64,000 nucleotides of DNA from Paenibacillus agricola (GTDB lineage Bacteria; Bacillota; Bacilli; Paenibacillales; NBRC-103111): assembly GCF_011440305.1 (NCBI RefSeq), contig NZ_JAAOIW010000004.1, forward strand, positions 496,001-560,000, in the 5' to 3' direction. Of this stretch, positions 8,070-16,092 are shown one piece after another (within the stretch, counting starts at the first letter, position 1; every line of letters starts with the position of its first letter). The notes below the pieces were generated by a model that was not told where the DNA came from, did not search any database, and saw only the letters and a list, made by a program, of their open reading frames with translations. The translations under genes were made by a program, and so were the position numbers.

Positions 8070-8134
8070 TTGGATTATGTCGCTACACAGCTGGGAGATA
8101 CATATTGGATCATGTCGCTGCGCAGCTGGGATAT
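8070..8134. repeat. Tandem direct repeat, two 30-bp copies
   Basis: Copies at 8070-8099 and 8105-8134 begin TTGGAT and share ATGTCGCT and GCAGCTGGGA-like cores, with about four differences. The period is 35 bp. They lie just upstream of ylaH and contain the CAGCTG palindrome. Confidence 0.75.
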
Positions 8135-8440
8135 TCCTCCGATTGCTGATGTTCAAGGATTTCTTCAATTTGAAAACATTTAGAGGTAGAAATCCATGAA
8201 CAAAGGCACCGCTTCGCTATCTTCAGAACACCCCAGCCACTCCGCTAGTGATACAACGTATTATTAAAAACTGGATTCAAGAATTTTAAAGCCCTCAAAT
8301 CATCATAAAACCTCAAATCTTAAGTTTAAGAATAAGACCATTTTACATGTATTCATTTAGCTAATAAAACCATTTTATGTGTTCTTGCCAGCATTTCCTG
8401 GTTAATCATTCCCGTCATTCCCGTCCGCATTTCCCTACAT

Positions 8441-8474
8441 TTTAAAAAGAAAGCTCTGAATAATCAGAGCTTTC
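8441..8474 (-). terminator. Leftward rho-independent terminator
   Basis: GAAAGCTCTGA (8449-8459) pairs perfectly with TCAGAGCTTTC (8464-8474) around ATAA, and on the minus strand is followed by TTTTT. It probably ends the typA transcript after a long 3' region. Confidence 0.75.
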
Positions 8475-8543
8475 CTTAATTCTTATTCATTTATCTCCAC
8501 AGCTCTAAAGACTGTGCTGTTTAAAGCTTTTATTAAAAGTAAG

Positions 8544-8769
8544 GCGTGTCCAGAGGGACGAAAGCGATTCCCACCACCAAAGCCCCTCCAAACCCACCAA
8601 CCGTCCCTCTTCCCACAAAGCTCTTGCAGGAGAACAACAGTCTAGCGTGTCCGAAAGGACGAAAGCGATGTTCATCACGTACTTCCCTAGGTACATTCCC
8701 ACTACCGCTCTCCACAACAAAGGGAGTCCAGAGGGTAAAGCCCTTTGGAGCCCTCCCTATAGGGAGGGT
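8544..8769. repeat. Repeated hairpin units (GTCC-loop-GGAC family)
   Basis: Two 25-bp copies (8544-8568 and 8645-8669) share GCGTGTCC...GGAC(G)AAAGCGAT. Each folds as GTCC-N4-GGAC, with the loop changing from AGAG to GAAA while the stem is kept. A third region (8722-8756) has a longer hairpin with CCAGAGGG / CCCTTTGG and outer GGGAG / CTCCC arms. It overlaps an alternative palindrome CCCTCCCTATAGGGAGGG (8751-8768). All lie between the typA stop and its terminator. Confidence 0.6.
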
Positions 8770-8784
8770 TTGGGAGGGTGTCCC

Positions 8785-10632
8785 TTATGCATTAGCTTCA
8801 GCAGTTTTACGTTGCTTAGCCGCACGTTCGCGTTCGCTCTTGTTCAGAAGCTTTTTGCGAAGACGAATCGACTTCGGTGTAATCTCACAAAGCTCATCAT
8901 CATTCAAATATTCCAGTGCTTGCTCTAGTGTATACAAGCGTGGAGTTTTCATTCTTACGGTATCGTCTTTACCCGCGGAACGAATGTTGTTCAACTGCTT
9001 TTCTTTACAAATATTTACGATAATGTCGGTATCACGAGTATGCTCACCAACGATCATACCTTCATAAACCTCAGATCCCGGCTCTAAGAACAGAAGACCA
9101 CGATCTTCTACGGAAAGGATACCGTATAAAGTAGTTACTCCGGCTTCACTCGAAACAAGCACGCCTTCATGACGTCCGCCAACACCAGCGCCATAGTAAG
9201 GACCATAGCTGTCAAATGCATGGTTCATTACGCCGTAGCCACGAGTCATGGACAAGAAGAATGTACGGTAGCCGATCAATCCACGTGCAGGAATCAAGAA
9301 CTCCAAACGTACATTGCCTGATCCATTGTTAATCATGTTAACCATCTCGGCTTTACGTGCGCCAAGACTTTCCATAACAGAACCCATGCTTTCTTCTGGC
9401 GTATCGATAATAAGAAGCTCTACTGGCTCCATCTTTTGACCATCGATCATTTTAATAATGACCTCTGGCTTCGATACTTGAAGCTCAAAGCCTTCACGGC
9501 GCATATTTTCGATCAGAATACCCAAGTGAAGCTCTCCACGGCCTGATACGACAAATGCATCTGGGCTGTCTGTTTCTTCAACACGTAAGCTTACATCGGT
9601 TTCAAGCTCTTTAAACAAACGCTCACGTAATTTACGGGATGTAACCCATTTGCCTTCGCGTCCAGCAAAAGGACTGTTGTTCACAAGGAACGTCATTTGC
9701 AAAGTTGGCTCATCGATTTTTAATACTGGTAATGCTTCCGGATTATTCGGATCAGCGATAGTTTCGCCGATATTAATATCTTTAATACCGGAGAGTGCAA
9801 TAATATCACCAGCCCCAGCTTGTTCAATTTCAATTCTCTTCAAGCCTACGAAGCCAAACAGCTTTTCAATACGGGCTTGTTTAACAATACCCTCGCGGTT
9901 AATAACAGCAACGGTTTGTCCTTGTTTAACAATACCACGGTTAAGACGACCAATAGCAATACGCCCTAAATACTCATTGTAATCCATAAGGGTTACCAAA
10001 AATTGCAATGGCTCATCAATGCTTTCTGTAGGTGCAGGGATCTTGCTGACTACAGTTTGAAAAATAGCTTCCATGTTGTTCTCTTGCTTCTCGACCTCTG
10101 GCTCCATACTTGAAGTTCCCATAAGTGCCGAAGCGTATACGACTGTGAAATCCAATTGCTCATCTGTTGCACCTAGCTCTATAAACAGATCCAATACCAT
10201 ATCCACAACCTCAGATGGGCGGGCAGCAGGACGGTCAATTTTGTTTAAAACGACAATCGGCTTCAAGTTTTGCTCTAATGCTTTGCGCAAAACGAATTTG
10301 GTTTGTGGCATGGTACCTTCAAAGGCATCAACGATCAATAGAACGCCGTCTACCATTTTCATAATACGTTCAACTTCACCGCCGAAATCGGCATGTCCCG
10401 GAGTATCAACAATGTTGATTAAATAATCTTTATAGTTGATGGCTGTATTTTTTGCCAAAATAGTAATACCACGTTCGCGCTCCAGATCGTTAGAATCCAT
10501 AGCCCGTTCTTGAACTGCTTCATTAAGTCGGTACGTTCCCGATTGCTGAAGCATTTTGTCTACTAGTGTTGTTTTGCCGTGGTCAACGTGTGCAATAATC
10601 GCGATGTTGCGGATTTTGTCTCTTGAGTGCAT
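8785..10632 (-). CDS. typA: Ribosome-associated translational GTPase TypA/BipA
   Basis: The 615-residue protein has the full domain order of TypA: a G domain with [10 protein letters not shown] (G1) near residue 16, [11 protein letters not shown] (G3) and VLNKIDRP (G4). An EF-Tu domain II-like barrel follows, then the EF-G-like domains and the TypA-specific C-terminal domain ([18 protein letters not shown]). TypA binds the 70S ribosome and aids large-subunit assembly and growth at low temperature or under stress in several bacteria. A SigA promoter lies upstream. The C-terminal lysine/arginine-rich tail is normal for the family. Confidence 0.97.
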   Translation of the reverse strand: MHSRDKIRNIAIIAHVDHGKTTLVDKMLQQSGTYRLNEAVQERAMDSNDLERERGITILAKNTAINYKDYLINIVDTPGHADFGGEVERIMKMVDGVLLIVDAFEGTMPQTKFVLRKALEQNLKPIVVLNKIDRPAARPSEVVDMVLDLFIELGATDEQLDFTVVYASALMGTSSMEPEVEKQENNMEAIFQTVVSKIPAPTESIDEPLQFLVTLMDYNEYLGRIAIGRLNRGIVKQGQTVAVINREGIVKQARIEKLFGFVGLKRIEIEQAGAGDIIALSGIKDINIGETIADPNNPEALPVLKIDEPTLQMTFLVNNSPFAGREGKWVTSRKLRERLFKELETDVSLRVEETDSPDAFVVSGRGELHLGILIENMRREGFELQVSKPEVIIKMIDGQKMEPVELLIIDTPEESMGSVMESLGARKAEMVNMINNGSGNVRLEFLIPARGLIGYRTFFLSMTRGYGVMNHAFDSYGPYYGAGVGGRHEGVLVSSEAGVTTLYGILSVEDRGLLFLEPGSEVYEGMIVGEHTRDTDIIVNICKEKQLNNIRSAGKDDTVRMKTPRLYTLEQALEYLNDDELCEITPKSIRLRKKLLNKSERERAAKQRKTAEANA

Positions 10633-10745
10633 GATTTCCCTAACCTCTCCTTGTTGACCCTCTCGCCCTACTCACCAAGGAGTGGCTGGAGCCCGTTCAT
10701 AAAATAAGCGCCGGACATAAGCGCCGACGCTTGACATTTACCTGA

Positions 10746-10774
10746 ATTATACCCGTAAAATGAATAAAAAGCAA
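10746..10774 (-). promoter_or_regulatory. SigA-type promoter of typA
   Basis: On the minus strand TTGCTT (10774-10769), a 17-nt spacer and a perfect TATAAT (10751-10746) lie about 115 nt upstream of the typA ATG. Confidence 0.75.
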
Positions 10775-10836
10775 GGTGCGACATGTCATTATACTTCAAA
10801 CGCTTTCATTAGTCACGTTTTACTGAGATTTTTCGC

Positions 10837-11505
10837 TTAAAAATGATGTACTTTAGGCCGCAGCCATAATTTTCTCCATAAGCCCGCACCTATCACGATC
10901 AGCGTCGCCGCAATAGGAATGATCCAATGAGGGAAGCTTGAATCCAGCAAATCGATTACGACCTGATCCTTCAGGAACATCTCTCCGGCCGTATAGCCAA
11001 GCAAAGCCGCGCCTAAATATACGAATATCGGGTATTTCGTCAATAAGCTCATTACGATCGTGCTACCCCAAATAATAATGGGCACACTAAGCCCAATCCC
11101 CAATACAATGACAGCCATATTATTGTCTGCTTTAGCCGCTATCGCCAGTACGTTATCAAGACTCATCACAAAATCGGCCACGATAATCGTCCAAATGGCT
11201 TTTCCAAGTGTCGCGGCTCCCTTAATATCCGCCACCCCTTCATCTTCAATAAGAAGCTTGATTGCTATCCAGAAGAGCAGGATCGAGCCGAAGGCTTGGA
11301 CAAAAGGAACGCTGAGTATAGATACCGCAATAATTGTCAAAATCACGCGCAACGCGATGGCGCCAAAGGCTCCCCACCAAATGGCAAGCCTTCGTTTGTC
11401 CGCAGGCAGATGTTTACTGGCCAGCGCGATCACCACGGCATTATCGCCACTAAGCACGATATTAATCAGCATAATTTGCAGGAATAACAAAAACCAATCA
11501 AGCAT
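10837..11505 (-). CDS. TerC-family integral membrane protein (YjbE-like)
   Basis: The 222-residue protein is almost entirely hydrophobic, with about seven membrane segments. It carries the TerC signatures NIVLSGDNAVVIALA near the N-terminus and DFVMSLDNVLAIAA in the middle; each has the conserved Asp-Asn pair of the family. Bacillus relatives (YjbE, YkoY, MeeF/MeeY) are implicated in manganese export or metallation of secreted proteins. AGGAGG precedes the ATG. It lies 79 nt downstream of thiI and may be transcribed with it. No yybP-ykoY type manganese riboswitch fits in that gap. Confidence 0.88.
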   Translation of the reverse strand: MLDWFLLFLQIMLINIVLSGDNAVVIALASKHLPADKRRLAIWWGAFGAIALRVILTIIAVSILSVPFVQAFGSILLFWIAIKLLIEDEGVADIKGAATLGKAIWTIIVADFVMSLDNVLAIAAKADNNMAVIVLGIGLSVPIIIWGSTIVMSLLTKYPIFVYLGAALLGYTAGEMFLKDQVVIDLLDSSFPHWIIPIAATLIVIGAGLWRKLWLRPKVHHF

Positions 11506-11584
11506 CAGTCGCTACCTCCTGAACACTTCACGGATAAAGACCTCACTGTCCCAATAGAATCTCCGTCTTGGAAGACTTCCAGCT

Positions 11585-12787
11585 TTAAAATAAAGAAGCG
11601 AATTGTTGCTTATCCTCTGCCCCTATCCATAGCTGCTCGGTAAGCCTAACCGCTTCATCCACCTCTGCATCCAGCCAAACCATGCTTTTTTCGATGCTTT
11701 CTACAATACGAAGGCTTGGATTGGTGCTCGGATGCGGCGGCATGAATAAGGTGCAGCAGTCCTCGTAGGGCTGGATCGAGATCGAGAAGGTATCGATCGT
11801 TTCAGCAATTCCGATTATTTCCTGCTTGCCCGTTGTAATTAACGGTTGAATAATCGGAAGCTGGATCGCCCGCCCTATCACATTCATACTGCCCAATGTT
11901 TGGCTGGCAACCTGCCCCAAGCTTTCGCCGGTTACGATAGCCATCGCCCCATTAGCCTCAGCCAGCTTTTCCGAGATCCGAAACATGGCGCGGCGCAGCA
12001 AAGTAATAAACAAGTCTTCGCGGTACACCTCGTGGATTCGGGTTTGGATGCTTGTTAAGGGAACCATATGCAGCTTGATCTCGCCAGCATAGCCACACAG
12101 CTTTCCAGCCAGCTCCTTAACCTTCTGCTGCGACCGCTCACTGGTGAAGGGATAGCTGTGAAAATGAATGGCTTCCAGCTTGAGGCCTTGGCGAAGCGCC
12201 AAAAAACCGGCAACAGGGCTATCGATTCCGCCCGATAACATCAGCATCGCCTTACCGTTGGTGCCGTAGGGAAATCCACCCATCCCTTTCACATTTTGCG
12301 AATAAATAAAAGCTAATTTCTCACGGAGCTCGACCTTAAGCTCCACCTTGGGATGGTTGACATTCACTTTCAGGGTTGGCATTGCCTTGAGCACATAACC
12401 TCCCACCAGCTTGTTCATTTCCTGAGAATCATAAAGAAAGCTTTTATTGACCCGCCGGACTGTCACCTTAAATTCGGCCTGCTCGTCCTCCAGGCCTTCC
12501 ATAGCTGCCAAGGAGGTCGCTTGTATGGCCGCTAGCTCAAGCGGAGCCGTGAATACTGGGCTAAAGGATGCAAGGCCCAGTACCTTCTTTAAGCACGCCT
12601 GGATCGCCTCATAGGGCTCCTCATTTAAGTGTATGTAGATACGGCCGAATTCTAGTACAAAAGTAAGCTTGGGGTACGGCAATACAGCTTTTTTCACCTG
12701 CTCGAATACAACCTTCTCAAAGCGGCTGCGGTTTTTACCCTTTAACGTTAGCTCTCCGAGACGAAGCATAATAACATTGGGTTTCAT
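11585..12787 (-). CDS. thiI: tRNA uracil 4-sulfurtransferase ThiI
   Basis: The domain order is an N-terminal ferredoxin-like region, a THUMP domain (about 60-165) and a PP-loop ATPase with LSGGIDSPVAG near residue 182. The enzyme adenylates U8 of tRNA and transfers sulfur to form 4-thiouridine. The C-terminal rhodanese domain of the Escherichia coli enzyme is absent, as is usual in Bacillus, where the partner cysteine desulfurase supplies sulfur directly. The longest frame starts further upstream, but GAAGGAGG lies 7 nt before the ATG at 12787. The desulfurase gene directly precedes it, 4 nt away. Confidence 0.95.
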   Translation of the reverse strand: MKPNVIMLRLGELTLKGKNRSRFEKVVFEQVKKAVLPYPKLTFVLEFGRIYIHLNEEPYEAIQACLKKVLGLASFSPVFTAPLELAAIQATSLAAMEGLEDEQAEFKVTVRRVNKSFLYDSQEMNKLVGGYVLKAMPTLKVNVNHPKVELKVELREKLAFIYSQNVKGMGGFPYGTNGKAMLMLSGGIDSPVAGFLALRQGLKLEAIHFHSYPFTSERSQQKVKELAGKLCGYAGEIKLHMVPLTSIQTRIHEVYREDLFITLLRRAMFRISEKLAEANGAMAIVTGESLGQVASQTLGSMNVIGRAIQLPIIQPLITTGKQEIIGIAETIDTFSISIQPYEDCCTLFMPPHPSTNPSLRIVESIEKSMVWLDAEVDEAVRLTEQLWIGAEDKQQFASLF

Positions 12788-12791
12788 GAAG

Positions 12792-13982
12792 CTACCTCCT
12801 TCTTCTGTTCTGCGGTCTTGGCTGTTGGGGAACAATAGAGGCTTTTAGCCGCTCTACGACCCTTTGTAGCCGCTCGCAAAAATATTCCGCATCATCCATC
12901 GTTTGTTCCAGCGAATAGCTAATACGGATGCCACTCGCTGCCCTGGCATCGTCAAAGCCCATCGCCTTGAGCACACGGCTTGGCTCACTCGATGAGGAAG
13001 AGCAAGCCGAGCGGCTCGACACATAAATCCCATGCTCCTCTAAAGCATGAACAAGCACCTCAGAGCGCATACCCGGAAATGAAAAATTGACGATATGAGG
13101 AGCCATTTCTGTTGGAAGCTCCGCTCCATTAAGCTGGAGCTCGGGTATTTCCCGAATTCCTTCGACAATCCGCTCACGCAGACGGCTAGTCTGTGCATAA
13201 AATGATGGCTGTGCCTCTGCAGACATCCGTATCGCCTTCGCCATGCCAACAAGCGCAGGCACATTCTCCGTGCCTGAGCGCTGCCCGCTTTCCTGGCCGC
13301 CTCCCCATAATAAAGCTGGAAGCTCCAGCCCTTGCCTAATATATAAAAATCCGGCACCCTTCGGGCCACGTAGCTTGTGTGCAGAGCAAGAAAGCAAATC
13401 AATCCGTAGCTCGGCAGGATAAAACTTAGGAAGCTTCCCGATAGCCTGCACCCCATCCACATGGAACAGGATCGTATTCGACCGCTTCTTCAGCATATCT
13501 CCAATACGAGCTATCGGTTGGATACGCCCCATTTCATTATTCACCGCCATAATACTAACCAATATGGTATCGTCGGTTAAAGCCTTCTCCAGCTCTTCTA
13601 GCTTCACCATCCCTGTAGAGTCAACCGGCAAATATGTCACTTGATAGCCTTGGCGCTCAAGCTCTTGAAAAGCAACATAAGCCGACGCATGTTCAATCTG
13701 CGTTGTGATTAGATGGTTACCGCGGTGCCGATAGCGGCGAGCGACCGACTGAATCGCCCAATTATTGCTTTCTGTGCCACCTGATGTAAAGCGGATTTCA
13801 TCAGGCTGGCAACACAAGCCGTTCGCTATAACAGCTCGGGCCTGGCTCACCAGCTGCTCCGCCTCTACACCCATACGATGCAGGGAAGACGGATTGCCGT
13901 AATGCTTTTTCATGACTTCCGCCACCGAATCTACGACTTCATCGTACGGTGGTGTCGTTGCCGCATAGTCCAAATATAACAT
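12792..13982 (-). CDS. Cysteine desulfurase (NifS/IscS family) partner of ThiI
   Basis: A class V aminotransferase-fold PLP enzyme. Visible features are YLDYAATTPP at the N-terminus, TSGGTESNNWAI, the PLP lysine in CSAHKLRGPKGAGFLY and the catalytic cysteine loop SSRSACSSSSSEPS near residue 325. It converts cysteine to alanine and passes the sulfur on. Immediate coupling to thiI (4 nt) indicates a tRNA-thiolation role like Bacillus NifZ, not general iron-sulfur assembly. The ATG at 13982 has GAGGAGG upstream and is preferred over the longer frame beginning at 14030. Confidence 0.92.
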   Translation of the reverse strand: MLYLDYAATTPPYDEVVDSVAEVMKKHYGNPSSLHRMGVEAEQLVSQARAVIANGLCCQPDEIRFTSGGTESNNWAIQSVARRYRHRGNHLITTQIEHASAYVAFQELERQGYQVTYLPVDSTGMVKLEELEKALTDDTILVSIMAVNNEMGRIQPIARIGDMLKKRSNTILFHVDGVQAIGKLPKFYPAELRIDLLSCSAHKLRGPKGAGFLYIRQGLELPALLWGGGQESGQRSGTENVPALVGMAKAIRMSAEAQPSFYAQTSRLRERIVEGIREIPELQLNGAELPTEMAPHIVNFSFPGMRSEVLVHALEEHGIYVSSRSACSSSSSEPSRVLKAMGFDDARAASGIRISYSLEQTMDDAEYFCERLQRVVERLKASIVPQQPRPQNRRRR

Positions 13983-14027
13983 GCTTGTCCTGCCCTCCTC
14001 ATCCCTACAATGCCCAATAATCGTCCA

Positions 14028-14083
14028 CAAAAATAAGACCTAAGCAAGCCCTTTTTAATAAAAGGAGGCTTGCAGTAGGTCTT
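14028..14083 (-). terminator. Terminator after the lytic transglycosylase gene
   Basis: A long imperfect stem (AAGACCTA...GCAAGCC / GGCTTGC...TAGGTCTT, 14035-14083) is followed on the minus strand by ATTTTTG. Confidence 0.75.
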
Positions 14084-14098
14084 GGGGTTATCTAATCG

Positions 14099-14812
14099 TT
14101 ATCCCTCATAATTGCGCTGCAAATTCAAAACCTTCGTTACATATTTCTGTGTTTCTTTAGGAAGCTCGCCCAATCTCTCTGCGAGATCTTGGTCATTAGC
14201 TATACCTAAGCGATCAATCCGCCCCGAACCTGCATTATAAGCGGCCAATGCTACACCTTGGTTGCCATCATATTTCTTCAACAGGTTCGATAAATATTTG
14301 GTTCCACCTTGGACATTTTGAGCGGGGTCAAACGGATCGTCAACACCTACGCTTCTGCCCGTTGCATCCATCAATTGCATCAAGCCTTTGGCTCCTGCAT
14401 GTGAGACAGCCTTGGAATTAAAGGAGGACTCGGCATCGATAACCGCCTTTACCAAGCTTGGCTGCACATGGTTACGGCTACTGGCGTCATGAATCAGTTT
14501 ATCCAAATCAGTTGCTATAGGTTTTTCGGCAGTTTTCTCTGACTGATACGAGCTGGCAGCAGCAAACAATGGATTCAAGCTTGCCGGCTTCAACGAAACT
14601 TTAGCTGCAAGGGCTGGTCCGAGATCTGCAACTGTCGAAACCTGTCCGATTCCACCATTGCCCGTTTGAGCGAGGATATCATTTAACAATTCGTTAAATC
14701 CATCCTGATCACTGCTTGTAGAAGCTCCCTTGCCGTCCTGGAACATATCCATTTTGCCTAAAAGCTGCATACGCAATAATTCCTTTAACATTCGAGGGTC
14801 AATATTACTCAT
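14099..14812 (-). CDS. Lytic transglycosylase with SLT domain
   Basis: The C-terminal 115 residues form a goose-type/SLT lysozyme fold: the catalytic Glu in VIDAESSFNSKAVS, then GAKGLMQLMDATG, and ALAAYNAGSGRI. Such enzymes cleave the MurNAc-GlcNAc bond of peptidoglycan with formation of an anhydro end. The N-terminal 120 residues are low-complexity and have no typical signal peptide, as in Bacillus YjbJ-like proteins, so the export route is unclear. Start M (MSNIDPRM) at 14812 has AAGGAG upstream; the longer frame from 14881 lacks this. It ends in its own terminator. Confidence 0.88.
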   Translation of the reverse strand: MSNIDPRMLKELLRMQLLGKMDMFQDGKGASTSSDQDGFNELLNDILAQTGNGGIGQVSTVADLGPALAAKVSLKPASLNPLFAAASSYQSEKTAEKPIATDLDKLIHDASSRNHVQPSLVKAVIDAESSFNSKAVSHAGAKGLMQLMDATGRSVGVDDPFDPAQNVQGGTKYLSNLLKKYDGNQGVALAAYNAGSGRIDRLGIANDQDLAERLGELPKETQKYVTKVLNLQRNYEG

Positions 14813-14902
14813 AGAAGACAAGCTCCTTATTTTTACAGGTTGATACCTTATTGTACACTTAATTGACCAAGCCATCCACATAATTTCGCAAAAAAAACCA
14901 AT

Positions 14903-14925
14903 AAAAAAACAAGCCCGAAGGCTTG
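14903..14925 (-). terminator. Terminator after the DUF1540 gene
   Basis: CAAGCC / GGCTTG stem with a CGAA loop (14910-14925), followed on the minus strand by seven T. Confidence 0.85.
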
Positions 14926-15034
14926 CCGCTAAAAATGTTGCTAAGGTCTTACTGAGAGCTTACTGAAACTTTGCTCAAATATTGCTGAAATACATGTTAA
15001 ATGAATGAATGTTAAACCATTAAAATTGCGGGAA

Positions 15035-15253
15035 CTATTTCTTCTTAGGCTGAAAGGTGTGGCAGCAAGTTCCTTTTACATCCATTGCATGATCCATATG
15101 GTCCACAGAAATGGAACCAGGCTCTGCGGCAAATTCATCCGAATAATCGGCATGGGCATGTTGGTCAATATCGATCATAATCGATGCTGCCCGGCATTTG
15201 TTGTCCTTCGCCCAATATTCACAATTCGCTACACTACAGCTTACTTCTGGCAT
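15035..15253 (-). CDS. DUF1540 family small cysteine-rich protein
   Basis: The 72-residue product begins MPEVSCSVANCEYWAKDNKCRAASI, the Cys-x5-Cys-x-W...Cys pattern of DUF1540. It ends with a second cysteine pair (KGTCCHTF) and a lysine tail. The spacing of four cysteines suggests metal binding. The function of the family is unknown. GGGGGTGATG upstream favours the ATG at 15253 over those further upstream (15259, 15286). Confidence 0.8.
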   Translation of the reverse strand: MPEVSCSVANCEYWAKDNKCRAASIMIDIDQHAHADYSDEFAAEPGSISVDHMDHAMDVKGTCCHTFQPKKK

Positions 15254-15346
15254 GTTCATCACCCCCATATTAATGTCCCCGGGCAATGTTGTGCCTATAC
15301 TAACGAGCCAGCTGGAAATTTAGGATCAAAAGCCTCCTTTTCCAAA

Positions 15347-15372
15347 TAAAAAAAGATGCCATAATAGCATCT
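15347..15372 (-). terminator. Terminator after the YpuI-like gene
   Basis: AGATGC / GCATCT stem with a 7-nt loop, followed on the minus strand by seven T. Confidence 0.8.
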
Positions 15373-15398
15373 CTTGTGTTTTTGCAATGGCAGAATGA

Positions 15399-15899
15399 TT
15401 AAACGCGCTCACCCTGCATACGCTTTTGTGTAATATAATCGGTTTCATAATAAGTTAAATCTTCACGCAAGGTTTCAAAAATTTTCGAAAGCTCAATCGT
15501 CAGGTCACGCACCTCGCGGTTGGGCTTTTTACGGAAACGTATTGCATCTTGTCCCGTATAGGCATAACGACCATCCTCGGAATAAGCTTCATTTTTAGGA
15601 TAAAAGAAATTATTTACACAAGTATGGTATACCTCATAAAGAACTTTTTCTGCATATTCCGAATTAAAAGTAGGGCGGCGCAGACTGACACCCAGCTTCT
15701 CATAAGAAACCTCACAGAATACAAGCAAATGTCTTGTATCTGATAAATATCCTTTGTAAAACTCATCCATATCGGGATTCGACTCAACATTGAGCCCTTG
15801 AATGGAATGCTCATTTAAAAACTTTTCCATTTTCCCAGTTGCTTCACTTAGCTTGTATTTCGTAGATTCACATAAATTTTTCACATTAAGCACAGTCAC
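15399..15899 (-). CDS. DUF3907/YpuI-like protein
   Basis: The 166-residue soluble protein has segments FCEVSYEKLGVSLRRPTF, YAEKVLYEVYHTCVNNFFYPKNE, YAYTGQDAIRF and LREDLTYYETDY. I recall these from the YpuI (DUF3907) family of Bacillales. Its function is unknown. The GTG at 15899 is preceded by GAGGAGGT; a second GTG two codons later is possible. It is divergent from the subtilase gene and followed by its own terminator. Confidence 0.7.
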   Translation of the reverse strand: MTVLNVKNLCESTKYKLSEATGKMEKFLNEHSIQGLNVESNPDMDEFYKGYLSDTRHLLVFCEVSYEKLGVSLRRPTFNSEYAEKVLYEVYHTCVNNFFYPKNEAYSEDGRYAYTGQDAIRFRKKPNREVRDLTIELSKIFETLREDLTYYETDYITQKRMQGERV

Positions 15900-16092
15900 G
15901 GCTAGTGAGACCTCCTCTATTCACAACATCATTTTGTAGTAGTCCGACCTATCTTTATCCTACCATAAATTGAAACGAAAAGTAATACGGAAAGTGCCTG
16001 AGCTCAAAAATTGGAAAGGGCACGATTCCCGGTAGTAAAAAATAGATGCAGGGAGACGATAAAGATAAACGAAATAATGGAGGTGTCGTCTT

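Larger units (their letters stand above)
8044..8784. other. 741-bp non-coding, repeat-rich interval downstream of typA
   Basis: No credible gene was found on either strand; frames here lack ribosome sites and cross repeats. The interval holds a tandem 30-bp direct repeat (8070-8134) and a second pair of 20-bp imperfect repeats (8331-8350 and 8363-8382, core ACCATTTTA). It also holds a leftward terminator (8441-8474) and three stem-loop-rich units (8544-8769). It looks like decayed or mobile non-coding repeat sequence. Confidence 0.65.

Noticed and set aside
8044-8784. Riboswitch, T-box or small known RNA in the non-coding stretch
   Set aside because: No recognisable core motif; the stretch consists of diverged repeats and hairpins and lies downstream of typA, not upstream of a biosynthetic gene.
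11506-11584. Manganese riboswitch before the TerC-family gene
   Set aside because: Only 79 nt are available and the yybP-ykoY core is absent.
12788-12835. N-terminal extension of ThiI by 16 residues
   Set aside because: The extension overlaps the desulfurase coding region and has no ribosome site; the internal ATG has an excellent one.
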